DNA from: Candidatus Kinetoplastibacterium crithidii
GTDB taxonomy: Bacteria > Pseudomonadota > Gammaproteobacteria > Burkholderiales > Burkholderiaceae_B
Reading direction: 5' to 3'
Length of the DNA stretch: 64,000 nucleotides
NCBI GenBank assembly: GCA_027557655.1
Contig: CP064915.1
Coordinates: forward strand, 186,001 to 250,000
Under the pieces are notes generated by a model, which did not search any database, was not told the origin of the DNA, and saw only the letters and a program-made list of their open reading frames with translations. The translations under genes and the position numbers were made by a program. Of this stretch, positions 21,980 to 31,289 are shown one piece after another; the stretch's first letter is position 1, and every line of letters starts with the position of its first letter.

Positions 21980-24562
21980 ATGAGATTTGATAAACTCACT
22001 GCAAAATTTCAACAAATATTTGTTGAAGCTCAAAGTCTAGCAATAGTAAATGAACATCAGTATATAGAACCTATGCATCTATTAAGAGCTTTGTTGAATG
22101 ATGAGGATGGAACTAGTAAAAGCTTGATTGCTAGGTCAGGAGCATCTATAGATAAGCTTAATAAGCTTTTAGATGAGTCATTAAACTCATTGCCTAAAGT
22201 ACAAAATATAGACAATATACAAATAGGAAGAGATTTACAGAGTTTGATGATTCGAATGGAAAAAGAATCATATAGATTAAAAGATAGTTATATCTCTAGT
22301 GAGATTTTCCTGTTAGTAGCTTCTTCAGATAATGGCGAAATAGGTCGTATTCTGAAAGAATCTGGGTTAAACAAAAATTTATTGGAAACTGCTATTAAGG
22401 AACTACGAGGTTCAGAAAATGTAAATAATAGTGATGATGAGTCTAATAGGAAGTCTCTATCTAAATATACTACGGATATTACAGCTAGGGCTATTAATGG
22501 AAAATTAGATCCAGTTATAGGAAGAGATGATGAAATCAGAAGGACAATTCAAATTCTACAACGTAGAACTAAAAATAATCCTGTTTTAATTGGTGAGCCA
22601 GGTGTCGGTAAAACTGCAATCGTAGAAGGTTTAGCTCAGAGGATAGTAAATGGAGAAGTTCCTGACAACTTAAAAGGTAAAAAGGTATTATCTCTAGATA
22701 TTGCTTCTTTAATAGCTGGTGCTAAATATCGTGGAGAATTTGAGGAAAGGTTAAAATCTGTTTTAAAAGAATTGTCTATTAACGGTAATGATAATATTTT
22801 ATTTATTGATGAGCTTCATACTATTATGGGTGCTGGTAAAACTGAGGGTTCAATGGATGCAGGTAATATGTTGAAACCAGCTTTAGCGAGAGGTGAGTTA
22901 CATTGTATTGGAGCTACGACATTAGATGAGTATAGAAAATATATAGAAAAAGATGCTGCTTTGGAAAGGCGTTTTCAAAAGGTATTAGTAGAGGAACCAG
23001 ATGTTGAGTCGACTATAGCTATTTTACGGGGCTTACAGGAAAGATATGAAATTCATCATGGGATTGAAATTACTGATCCAGCGATAGTTGCAGCTGCTGA
23101 GTTATCTAACAGGTATATTACAGATCGTTTTCTGCCTGATAAGGCAATAGACCTAATAGATGAAGCTGGTGCTCGTATTAGAATGGAAATAGATTCTAAA
23201 CCAGAAATAATGGATAAGTTAGATAGAAAGATAATTCAATTAAAAATAGAAAAAGAAGCTGTTAAAAAAGAGAAAGATGAAGCATCTAAGAAACGTTTCC
23301 TTTTAATAGAAGAAGAATTAGATAAGTTACAAAAAGAGTACCATGATTATGATGAGATTTGGAAGTCTGAGAAAGCAATCATACAAGGGACAAAAGCTAT
23401 TAAAGAAGAAATAGATAATACAAAAATAAGAATGTCAGAATTACAAAGAACTGGACAATATGATAAGTTAGCAGAAATTCAGTATTCTATTTTACCTGAA
23501 TTAGAGTCTAGACTAAAATTTGCTGAAGGGAATGTGGATAATGATAGTAAACAACATAAGTTTAAATTATTGCGCACACAGGTAGGTGCTGAAGAAATTG
23601 CTGAAGTTGTTTCTAGGAGTACTGGTATACCTGTATCAAAAATGATGCAAGGAGAGAAAGATAAATTATTAAATCTTAGTAATTTTTTGTCATCTCGTGT
23701 TATAGGTCAAGAAGAGGCTGTACAAGCTGTTTCTGATGCTATTATACGTTCTAGAGCAGGTCTTTCTGATTCAGCAAGGCCTTATGGTTCTTTCCTATTT
23801 TTAGGTTCTACTGGAGTAGGAAAAACAGAATTAGCTAGAGCACTTACTGAGTTCTTATTTGATGCTACTGATCATATGGTTCGTATAGATATGAGTGAAT
23901 TTATGGAAAAACATTCCGTATCTAGATTGATAGGTGCTCCTCCTGGTTATGTTGGATATGAAGAAGGTGGTTATTTAACTGAAGCTGTTCGTAGAAAACC
24001 TTATAGTGTAATTTTGTTAGATGAAATAGAAAAAGCTCATCCTGATGTTTTCAATATATTGTTACAAGTATTAGATGATGGAAGACTAACAGATGGCCAA
24101 GGTAGAACTGTTGATTTCAGGAATTCTGTAATTATTATGACATCTAATCTTGGTTCAAGTGAAATTAATAATATGGAAGATAAGCCTTATGACAAAATTA
24201 AAGAGATTGTCCTAGGAACGATACGTCAAGTATTAAGGCCAGAATTCCTAAATCGTATTGATGAAATTGTAGTATTTCATAATTTAGAACAAAAACATAT
24301 GGAATCTATAGTTAAAATTCAGTTAGATAGATTGAATCTTCGTATTCAACAAAAAGATATGAGTATTGATGTAACGAATGCAGCTATTAGTGCATTATCT
24401 CATATTGGGTTTGATTCTAATTTTGGAGCTAGGCCTCTTAAGAGATTAATTCAACAAAAAATTGAAAATCCATTAGCTAAATTAATACTAAGAGGTGACT
24501 ATTCATCAGGTGATACTATTTGTGTAGATTATAGGAATAATGAATTTTCTTTTAACAAGTAA
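21980..24562 (+). CDS. clpB: ATP-dependent disaggregase ClpB
   Basis: 860-residue AAA+ chaperone (E. coli 857) that works with DnaK to extract polypeptides from aggregates. In order: N-terminal Clp repeat domain (about 1-145), NBD1 with Walker A GEPGVGKT near 206 and Walker B LFIDELHT, the coiled-coil M domain (about 410-525), NBD2 with Walker A GSTGVGKTE near 609 and VILLDEIEKAHPD, then the sensor-2 segment FGARPLKR. All catalytic motifs are intact. Retention of a heat-shock chaperone is common in endosymbionts that must buffer destabilised proteins. A GGAG lies 10 bases before the ATG. Confidence 0.98.
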   Translation: MRFDKLTAKFQQIFVEAQSLAIVNEHQYIEPMHLLRALLNDEDGTSKSLIARSGASIDKLNKLLDESLNSLPKVQNIDNIQIGRDLQSLMIRMEKESYRLKDSYISSEIFLLVASSDNGEIGRILKESGLNKNLLETAIKELRGSENVNNSDDESNRKSLSKYTTDITARAINGKLDPVIGRDDEIRRTIQILQRRTKNNPVLIGEPGVGKTAIVEGLAQRIVNGEVPDNLKGKKVLSLDIASLIAGAKYRGEFEERLKSVLKELSINGNDNILFIDELHTIMGAGKTEGSMDAGNMLKPALARGELHCIGATTLDEYRKYIEKDAALERRFQKVLVEEPDVESTIAILRGLQERYEIHHGIEITDPAIVAAAELSNRYITDRFLPDKAIDLIDEAGARIRMEIDSKPEIMDKLDRKIIQLKIEKEAVKKEKDEASKKRFLLIEEELDKLQKEYHDYDEIWKSEKAIIQGTKAIKEEIDNTKIRMSELQRTGQYDKLAEIQYSILPELESRLKFAEGNVDNDSKQHKFKLLRTQVGAEEIAEVVSRSTGIPVSKMMQGEKDKLLNLSNFLSSRVIGQEEAVQAVSDAIIRSRAGLSDSARPYGSFLFLGSTGVGKTELARALTEFLFDATDHMVRIDMSEFMEKHSVSRLIGAPPGYVGYEEGGYLTEAVRRKPYSVILLDEIEKAHPDVFNILLQVLDDGRLTDGQGRTVDFRNSVIIMTSNLGSSEINNMEDKPYDKIKEIVLGTIRQVLRPEFLNRIDEIVVFHNLEQKHMESIVKIQLDRLNLRIQQKDMSIDVTNAAISALSHIGFDSNFGARPLKRLIQQKIENPLAKLILRGDYSSGDTICVDYRNNEFSFNK

Positions 24563-24580
24563 ATTCATATATGCAGTTTG

Positions 24581-24630
24581 TTATTCAAGTAGTTATGGTT
24601 ATTGTATAAACATCATGACTACTTGAATAA
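24581..24630. terminator. Bidirectional terminator candidate, clpB / hpnD-like
   Basis: A perfect 13-bp inverted repeat, TTATTCAAGTAGT (24581-24593) with ACTACTTGAATAA (24618-24630), lies exactly between the convergent clpB and the squalene synthase-like gene, whose stop codon follows at once. The loop is 24 bases. Confidence 0.6.
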
Positions 24631-25506
24631 TTATGTATCCAATTTAATTTTTCGTAAAAGTTTTCTGCCATGTGTTTTTTTAGATAACCATGAAATCCAA
24701 AATTTTCTAAATGGAGATAGAGTGATGTACTGGTCTAATATTAATTGTTTTTTTTTGCTGAGCTCTTCTAGAAGTTCATAATATACAGCTGTGGTTGATA
24801 TATAGAACTTATTTGGATCTATTTCCGAAGATAATAAAATAGTAGGTATTTGTTTATATAATTGGTATGTTTTTTCTATTTGAACGTTTATTAATTCTAG
24901 CATTATGTTTGATTTGGCTGGTTCCAAAAAATCTTTTGCTTCAATATTAAATTGTTTGAGTTCACTAATTGGTATATAGAATCTCCCAATTCTAGCATCT
25001 TTTCCTATGTTTCTAATTATTTTTGTCATCATGATAGCAGTGCTAATTTCTATATCTGCTATTGTATATTGATATTCTATGTGATTAATTTCTTGATATA
25101 TTTTATGTACTAATCTATCTGACTGCCAGTAAACCTTATTAAGTTCATCAAAATTATAAAATTGTGTTTTTTCTATTAAAATTTCATTGTGATTGATAAA
25201 ATCGATAATTATATTTTGTATTTTTGGATATATATTTATTGCTACTTTTAATACTTGTATTATTGGATGCTGAATAACAATACTATTATCACTCATAATT
25301 TCAGTTATTTGATAGCGCCACCATGATAACTGTGCATATGCTGTTATGCTAGTTTTTGATTTTGATACTATAAATTCTATTTTTTTGCTGAAAAGATATA
25401 TAGCAGACAATATATTTTTTTGATTTTTTTCTAGTGATAGAATGTTATAGTACAAGCTGGAATTACTTTGTTTTAATTGCATAGTGCAATATTCATATGG
25501 ATTCAT
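24631..25506 (-). CDS. Squalene/phytoene synthase-like protein, motifs degraded
   Basis: 291-residue protein of the squalene/phytoene synthase superfamily, closest in layout to presqualene diphosphate synthase HpnD: MNPYEYC start, YLFSKKIE segment, LSWWRYQI, and RNIGKDARIGRFYIP. The two Asp-rich motifs that bind Mg2+-diphosphate are damaged. Where active enzymes have DDxxD there is E-F-I-V-S at residues 44-48, and the second motif (normally RDVGED) reads RNIGKD at 165-170. The frame is nevertheless full length. It may be a non-catalytic descendant with another role, or an early pseudogene. Confident of family, not of function. Confidence 0.75.
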   Translation of the reverse strand: MNPYEYCTMQLKQSNSSLYYNILSLEKNQKNILSAIYLFSKKIEFIVSKSKTSITAYAQLSWWRYQITEIMSDNSIVIQHPIIQVLKVAINIYPKIQNIIIDFINHNEILIEKTQFYNFDELNKVYWQSDRLVHKIYQEINHIEYQYTIADIEISTAIMMTKIIRNIGKDARIGRFYIPISELKQFNIEAKDFLEPAKSNIMLELINVQIEKTYQLYKQIPTILLSSEIDPNKFYISTTAVYYELLEELSKKKQLILDQYITLSPFRKFWISWLSKKTHGRKLLRKIKLDT

Positions 25507-25643
25507 ACTTTTTTATCAATATAAATTTTTAGTTTCAATAATATTATTATAAATAAAATTATTGTTTCATTTTGGTGATTTGAAAAATTTATAAAATATT
25601 TCTTAAATATAAATTATTTATTTTTAAATTTAAATATAGAAAA

Positions 25644-27008
25644 ATGGCTAAATCAAAAAATACATATGTATGTTTGCAATGTGGTATAAAAAGTTTGAAA
25701 TGGCATGGGAAATGTCTATCGTGCAATTCTTGGAATTCTTTTTCTGAAGAAATTGTTGATGATAATTCCTTTCAAGAATCATGGGCTGTTCCATCCACAG
25801 TTAAAAGTCTTGCCGAAATAGATGCGCAGGAAGTTACTAGAATTCCGACTGGTTTTAATGAGTTCGATAGAACTTTAGGAGGAGGTTTGGTTGTAGGATC
25901 AGTAATTTTATTGGGAGGAGATCCAGGTATAGGTAAATCAACATTGTTATTGCAATCTTTATCAGTTTTATCAAATCAATATAATGTTTTATATGTTACT
26001 GGTGAGGAATCTGCAGAGCAAGTCGCTTTGAGAGCAAATAGGCTCGGATTAACATATGATAATCTAAATTTGTTAGCTGAAACTAAACTTGATGAAATTA
26101 TAAATGTAATTGTTTCTCATAAGCCATTAGTAGTTGTAATTGATTCTATACAAACAATTTATAGTGCTATATTGAGTTCATCACCAGGGTCATTATCTCA
26201 AGTTAAAGAATGTGCTACACAGTTAACTAGAGTTGCTAAGAGGCTAAATATCATTATATTTATGATAGGACATATGACTAAGGATGGATTGATTGCTGGA
26301 CCTAGGGTTCTAGAACACATGGTAGACACAGTTCTATATTTTGAAGGAGATCATAATTCATCATTTCGTTTAATAAGATCTTTTAAAAATAGATTCGGTG
26401 CTGTGAATGAATTAGGTGCTTTTGCTATGACAGATAGAGGATTGCGTTGTGTTCCTAATCCATCAGCATTGTTTTTATCTAATCATAATAATAATGTTTC
26501 AGGTTCTTGCGTTATGGCAACGCAGGAGGGATCAAGGACACTGCTTATTGAGATACAGGCTCTGGTCAATAAATCATATGGTTCTACGCGTAGAATATTG
26601 TCTGTTGGAATAGATGATAATAGATTAGAAATGCTATTAGCAGTGCTTCATAAACATGCTGGAGTTCCAACTTTTGATAAAGATATATTTGTGAATGTTG
26701 TTGGTGGCGTAAAAATATCAGAACCAGCTTCAGATATAGCTGTATTGTTAGCTATATTTTCTTCTTTGTTGAACAAATCAATACCATCAAGATTATTTGC
26801 CTTTGGAGAAATAGGTCTTTCAGGTGAAATTAGGCCGTCAATTAAAGGTCAAGAACGTTTAAAGGAAGCAGTTAAATTAGGATTTGAAATTGCTTTGATT
26901 CCTAATCAAAATGTACCTAAACAGAAAATATTAGGTCTAAAGACTATCAAGATGTTTAATTTAAAAGATGCTTTAGATGCAGTTAAACAGCTATTCCAAC
27001 ATTCATAG
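25644..27008 (+). CDS. radA: DNA repair protein RadA
   Basis: 454-residue RadA (Sms), a hexameric RecA-like helicase that drives branch migration in recombination. The N-terminal zinc finger has Cys10, Cys13, Cys24 and Cys27. Walker A GGDPGIGKST is near residue 92, Walker B VVVIDSIQT near 165, and the RadA-specific KNRFG motif near 250. The C-terminal Lon-protease-like domain is present (GGVKISEPASDIAVLLAIFSS) and is non-proteolytic in this family. Length is normal. It ends in a strong hairpin shared with the converging dctP gene. Confidence 0.98.
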   Translation: MAKSKNTYVCLQCGIKSLKWHGKCLSCNSWNSFSEEIVDDNSFQESWAVPSTVKSLAEIDAQEVTRIPTGFNEFDRTLGGGLVVGSVILLGGDPGIGKSTLLLQSLSVLSNQYNVLYVTGEESAEQVALRANRLGLTYDNLNLLAETKLDEIINVIVSHKPLVVVIDSIQTIYSAILSSSPGSLSQVKECATQLTRVAKRLNIIIFMIGHMTKDGLIAGPRVLEHMVDTVLYFEGDHNSSFRLIRSFKNRFGAVNELGAFAMTDRGLRCVPNPSALFLSNHNNNVSGSCVMATQEGSRTLLIEIQALVNKSYGSTRRILSVGIDDNRLEMLLAVLHKHAGVPTFDKDIFVNVVGGVKISEPASDIAVLLAIFSSLLNKSIPSRLFAFGEIGLSGEIRPSIKGQERLKEAVKLGFEIALIPNQNVPKQKILGLKTIKMFNLKDALDAVKQLFQHS

Positions 27009-27010
27009 AA

Positions 27011-27052
27011 AATACCCAAACTATTAAATATATTTATAATAGTTTGGGTATT
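27011..27052. terminator. Bidirectional terminator, radA / dctP
   Basis: A perfect 15-bp stem, AATACCCAAACTATT (27011-27025) with its complement at 27038-27052, and a 12-base loop, lies between convergent radA and dctP. Short T-runs flank it on both strands, so it can serve both genes. Confidence 0.8.
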
Positions 27053-27065
27053 TGTTTAGAACAGA

Positions 27066-28070
27066 TTATTCAAAATTTCTTTGGAAAGGTATTGCATCTA
27101 TTATTTTTCTATCAAATTTTTTATAATATTCCGAATAGACTGGAGCCATTGCTGTTGCAAAATCAGCTCTATCTACTTCTGCAATTTGAATTCCACATTC
27201 TCTGAGTTTTTCAACGCCATTTTTTTCAACGTTGTCTACAAACTCTCTCATTTTAGTACTAGCTGCTTTTCCTGCTTTATCAAAAAATGTTCTATCTATT
27301 TTAGGTAGTTTCTTATAAAGTTTTTCAGATGCAAGTATTAATGCTGGAGCATATACGTGTCCAGAAAGAGATAAATATTTTTGTGTTTGGGATAATTGGG
27401 TTAATAAAATAACTGCTAAAGAGTTTTCTTGTCCATCAATTTCTCCTTTTTTAATGGCATCAAAAGCCTCAGTAAGTGTCATTGGGACGGGATCTATTCC
27501 TATATATCTAAATCCATCTATATGAATGGAATTTTTAGGTGTTCTTATTCTTAATCCTTTTGCATCTTCTGGTGTTAGTACCGGTCTAACATTATTTGTT
27601 AAATGACGGAAACCTTGTTCTCCCCATGCTAGGGCAACTAGTCCTTTTGATGGAAATTTTGCTAATATATTTCTACCTACAGGTCCATCTAGAACATTTC
27701 TAGCATGAGTTAAATCATGCATTAAAAATGGAATATCAAACATTCCTACTTCTGGAATGATATCCATAATTGTGCTTGTAGATACAATGGCTAGATCAAT
27801 TGTACCTTCTTGAAGGCCCTCAATGACATTCCGTTCAGATCCTAATTGATTATTTGGGAATGTAATTACTCTATATTTACCCTTGCTACAGGTTTTTAGA
27901 GTTTCAGCAAACGCATTAGCTGCTGTGCCGTAGTGTGATTTGCTGTGAAGAGAGTGAGCCATTCTCAAATGAATATCAGCTGGCGCTGTAATATTCTCAG
28001 CCAATGCTGGGACAGATGCTATTATTGCTGATAAGGCTAACGCAATACTGGCAAGCCAAACATTACGCAT
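27066..28070 (-). CDS. dctP: TRAP transporter substrate-binding protein (DctP family)
   Basis: 334-residue periplasmic solute receptor of the DctP family. The N-terminal signal peptide (about 1-24, ending VPALA) is followed by LRMAHSLHSKSHYG and the central FRHLTNNVRPVLTPEDAKGLRIRTP block holding the Arg that contacts a carboxylate ligand. GEIDGQENS near residue 215 is also typical. Such proteins deliver C4-dicarboxylates or similar acids to a DctQM permease. No dctQ or dctM is adjacent, since radA converges from the other side. A strong AGGAG ribosome binding site precedes the ATG. The 5' part seems less AT-rich than its neighbours. Function depends on a permease elsewhere. Confidence 0.92.
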   Translation of the reverse strand: MRNVWLASIALALSAIIASVPALAENITAPADIHLRMAHSLHSKSHYGTAANAFAETLKTCSKGKYRVITFPNNQLGSERNVIEGLQEGTIDLAIVSTSTIMDIIPEVGMFDIPFLMHDLTHARNVLDGPVGRNILAKFPSKGLVALAWGEQGFRHLTNNVRPVLTPEDAKGLRIRTPKNSIHIDGFRYIGIDPVPMTLTEAFDAIKKGEIDGQENSLAVILLTQLSQTQKYLSLSGHVYAPALILASEKLYKKLPKIDRTFFDKAGKAASTKMREFVDNVEKNGVEKLRECGIQIAEVDRADFATAMAPVYSEYYKKFDRKIIDAIPFQRNFE

Positions 28071-28994
28071 TCGTCTACTCCTGAAAAATCAAAAGAAATA
28101 TTCTAAAAATAATCAAATATAATTAGAAGACATATACTAATATTTATACAAATTAGGGTTGCTAACCCAGTTTGCATTCAAAATTATTTATAAATTAACA
28201 AATGTATATCCTTAATCCTTAAAATTTTGCTATATGATTTAGAATTTTACAAGTTTTTTTAGAAAGTCTTAAAATCAATGTGGATTTTTAAGAAGATATT
28301 TTTAAACATTTGATGATTATAAACTATAAAACGTCGATAATTTTCAATTATTTGTTCACTATGGTATATCGTTATTCTAAAATAGCCAACCAAAAATTCT
28401 TATATGTTTGTTTATAATCATATATTAGTTGTTGATTTTAATATTTTTGTAAATAGTATTTACATCAAAACAAGCATATTTAAATAACTATATTTATGAT
28501 TTAGTTATTATTTTAATATATAAGAAAGAAGCTTAATCCAATTTCATAATATACCTATATTATGTTGTAGGATAGCAATTAGTTGACATTTATCGAGAAA
28601 TATTGGAAGACGCATATGTTTGATAAAATTGTTGAATTTTAGTAAGAAAATCTTTATTTAATATTATAACTATTGGAATAGTGGAATATTAATAGATGTT
28701 TTCTTAAAAGAAATCTTTTTTAGTTTTTAAGCATAATTGATTATTAGTTATAGAAATTTGAATCATCTAAAACATTATATCTGTTACAGCGGCAAGATTT
28801 GCTTAAGATAATAATGTTTTATTAATTATTATTAATAAATAAATTTATATTAAGTTATCTTTTTTGGAAAGATAGAGGAATCTTTTGATTCTTTATTCAT
28901 AATATTTTAAATTTAATTATGAGTTACCAGGAAATGGTTAATGTGATAATTCATTTTTATGATATAAAATATACGAGTTATTATAGGAAATATT
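28071..28994. other. 924-bp region without a recognisable gene
   Basis: Extremely AT-rich DNA between diverging dctP and rmuC. It holds only very short frames and no tRNA. A small dyad, GGGTT-GCT-AACCC at 28156-28168, lies about 86 bp before dctP and could be an operator. Otherwise I see nothing. Its length suggests an eroded gene, but no peptide remnant can be identified by eye. Confidence 0.5.
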
Positions 28995-30311
28995 GTGTTT
29001 ATGATTTTGATTTTTGGTTTTCTTTTATCTATTTTTATATTAAACATTTTTATCTTGAATATAATCAGAAAGATTAATCAAGAAGATAACTTTAATTCTT
29101 ATTTAGATATTTTAAATGAAGCAACATTAAAAATACATAATGATATTATTGAAACTCAAAAGATTCTTCGTAGTGATTTTTTGGAAGCAATTCGTTCATT
29201 TCAGATAGAATTAAAAGACTCTCATGATAAATTAAAAGATTCTCTCACTAGAGATTCTTTTAATAACCGTTCTGAACTTGCCTCTTCTCTAGCAAGTTTT
29301 TCTAGTGGTTTTAGTGATAAACTACAAGGAATGATCGAGATTAATGATAGAAGATTGTTAGAAATAAGAAATACTTTAGAAAATAGATTAGATATTTTGC
29401 AAACTAATAATGCTTCAAAACTAGACGAAATGCGTTGTATGGTTGAAGAAAAGCTACATGCTACCCTAGAGCAAAGATTAGGTGAGTCTTTTAAAATTGT
29501 TTCTGAGCGTTTAGAAGCTGTACACAAAGGTTTGGGTGAAATGCAGACCTTAGCAGTTGGTGTGGGGGATTTAAAGAGAGTTTTGAGTAATGTTAAGTCT
29601 AGAGGTACATGGGGTGAAGTACAGCTTGCTAGATTAATAGAAGATGTTATGACTGATGATCAGTATGGGAAGAATGTGAAATTAATACCTAATAGCGACT
29701 CAATAGTTGAGTTTGCTATTAAATTACCAGGTAGAAGAGATGATAATGATCCTGTATGGTTGCCTATAGATTCTAAATTTCCTAAAGAAGAGTATGAAAG
29801 ATTAATGGAAGCTAATGATGCAGGTAACATTGAATTGTCGAAAGCTGCTTCCTCATCATTAGCTAAAGCAATAGAGTTACAGGCAAAGATGATATCTTCG
29901 AAGTATATATCACCACCGTATACAACTGAGTTTGCTATTATGTTCTTGCCTACAGAAGGACTATATGCAGAGGTTATGAGATATCCGGGTTTATTTGATA
30001 AGTTGCATAATTTGCGTATAACTGTTACTGGTCCTAGTAATTTATCTGCCTTACTTAATAGTTTGCAGATTGGTTTTAGAACGATAGCAATTGAGAAGAG
30101 ATCTTCAGAAGTATGGAATATATTGCGTGCAGTAAAAACTGAATTTTTTAAATTTGGAGAGTCCTTAGCTAGTGTAAAAAAAACATTGGATAATGCTAGT
30201 AACAAGTTAGGTCAAACAGAAGTTAGATCTAGAGTTATGTTACGTAATTTAAAATCTTTAGAAGTTCTTCCTGAGCAGGAATTAGAAAAGATCTTGTTAG
30301 ATGATGAGTAA
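28995..30311 (+). CDS. rmuC: DNA recombination protein RmuC
   Basis: 438-residue RmuC homologue. The protein starts with a hydrophobic anchor (about residues 1-24), then a long coiled-coil stretch to about 190, then the RmuC core with a PD-(D/E)xK-like nuclease fold (SRGTWGEVQLARLIEDVM; VWLPIDSKFPKEEYERL; IMFLPTEGLYAEV). The family limits DNA inversions at repeats; its exact activity is not settled. I use GTG at 28995, which has AGGAAA at good spacing. An ATG two codons later is possible. It starts an rmuC-rpiA pair. Confidence 0.93.
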   Translation: MFMILIFGFLLSIFILNIFILNIIRKINQEDNFNSYLDILNEATLKIHNDIIETQKILRSDFLEAIRSFQIELKDSHDKLKDSLTRDSFNNRSELASSLASFSSGFSDKLQGMIEINDRRLLEIRNTLENRLDILQTNNASKLDEMRCMVEEKLHATLEQRLGESFKIVSERLEAVHKGLGEMQTLAVGVGDLKRVLSNVKSRGTWGEVQLARLIEDVMTDDQYGKNVKLIPNSDSIVEFAIKLPGRRDDNDPVWLPIDSKFPKEEYERLMEANDAGNIELSKAASSSLAKAIELQAKMISSKYISPPYTTEFAIMFLPTEGLYAEVMRYPGLFDKLHNLRITVTGPSNLSALLNSLQIGFRTIAIEKRSSEVWNILRAVKTEFFKFGESLASVKKTLDNASNKLGQTEVRSRVMLRNLKSLEVLPEQELEKILLDDE

Positions 30312-30343
30312 ATAGTATTTGTATCTTAATATATGGTTTTATT

Positions 30344-31024
30344 ATGAAAAAACAAAATGAATTAAAAAAAATGGCAGCTATAGAGGCAATGAGTTTTATA
30401 AAAAATATCATGTCGAAGAAAAATATAATAGGAGTTGGAACTGGATCTACAGTTGATTATTTTATAGAAGAGCTATCTAGTTTTAAAGAAAATTTTTTGG
30501 GAGCTGTGGCTAGTTCAAAAAGAACAGAGTTTTTGCTGTCTAAACATGGAATAAAACTTTTTGATTTAAACGAATTATCAGAATTAGAATTTTATGTTGA
30601 TGGTGCTGATGAAGTAGATTATTCTTTATCTATGATTAAAGGAGGAGGAGGAGCATTAACAAGAGAAAAAATTATAGCTTCTGTAGCAAAAGAATTTATA
30701 TGTATTGCGGATGAATCAAAATTATCTGGCAATAGTTTGGGAAAATTTCCTCTTCCTGTGGAAGTTATACCCATGGCTGCATCAGCTGTTTCTAGGTATT
30801 TTATAGAATTAGGGGCTAGTCCTATTTTGAGAAAAGATTTCGTGACAGATAATGGTAATTCGATTTTAGATATTCATAACTTTAAAATTGAGAGCCCTGT
30901 AGAGATGGAAAAGAATATAAATAATATACCAGGTGTTGTAACCTGCGGTTTATTCGCTATTAAAGGTGCAAATAAACTTATTGTTGCAACTTCAAAAAAT
31001 GGCATAAAATATTTTACAAAATAA
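30344..31024 (+). CDS. rpiA: Ribose-5-phosphate isomerase A
   Basis: 226-residue RpiA, usual length about 220. It interconverts ribose-5-phosphate and ribulose-5-phosphate in the non-oxidative pentose phosphate pathway, feeding nucleotide synthesis. Signature loops are intact: GVGTGSTVDYF (about 28-38), DGADEVD (about 86-92) and KGGGGALTREKI with the catalytic Glu. It follows rmuC by 32 bp. It ends one base from the converging yggX gene, an unusually tight spacing for this window. Confidence 0.98.
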   Translation: MKKQNELKKMAAIEAMSFIKNIMSKKNIIGVGTGSTVDYFIEELSSFKENFLGAVASSKRTEFLLSKHGIKLFDLNELSELEFYVDGADEVDYSLSMIKGGGGALTREKIIASVAKEFICIADESKLSGNSLGKFPLPVEVIPMAASAVSRYFIELGASPILRKDFVTDNGNSILDIHNFKIESPVEMEKNINNIPGVVTCGLFAIKGANKLIVATSKNGIKYFTK

Positions 31025-31025
31025 T

Positions 31026-31268
31026 TTATTCTTTTGTTTTATTAAAGAGAAATAATTCCATTTGTTCTTTTAGATATTTTCTTGCTTTTATATCTGCTAA
31101 GTTTAATCTTTTTTCATTGATCAATATAGTTTGATGTTTCATCCAGTCTTCCCAGGCACTTGTAGAGATATTATTCCATATATACATACCTAGATCTCCT
31201 GGGAATGGAGGCTTATCTAATTTTGCTAGCTCACGTTTTAGTTTTATGCAATAAATTTTTTCTGACAT
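31026..31268 (-). CDS. yggX: Probable Fe(2+)-trafficking protein YggX
   Basis: 80-residue protein of the YggX family, implicated in protecting iron-sulfur clusters from oxidants and in iron handling. The conserved Cys7 in IYCIKLKRE, the DKPPFPGDLG turn and the AWEDWMKHQTILINEKRLN block are present; the length is slightly under the usual 90. AAAGGA lies 7 bases before the ATG. It follows argA on the minus strand with a 21-bp gap, so the two are probably co-transcribed. Confidence 0.95.
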   Translation of the reverse strand: MSEKIYCIKLKRELAKLDKPPFPGDLGMYIWNNISTSAWEDWMKHQTILINEKRLNLADIKARKYLKEQMELFLFNKTKE

Positions 31269-31289
31269 TTTAAATCCTTTAACAAATAA

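Noticed and set aside
29222..30205. Frames of 101 and 181 codons antisense to rmuC, and many similar antisense frames (for example 54308-54694, 58660-58968)
   Set aside because: They are shadows of well-supported genes on the other strand, with no family resemblance or start signals.
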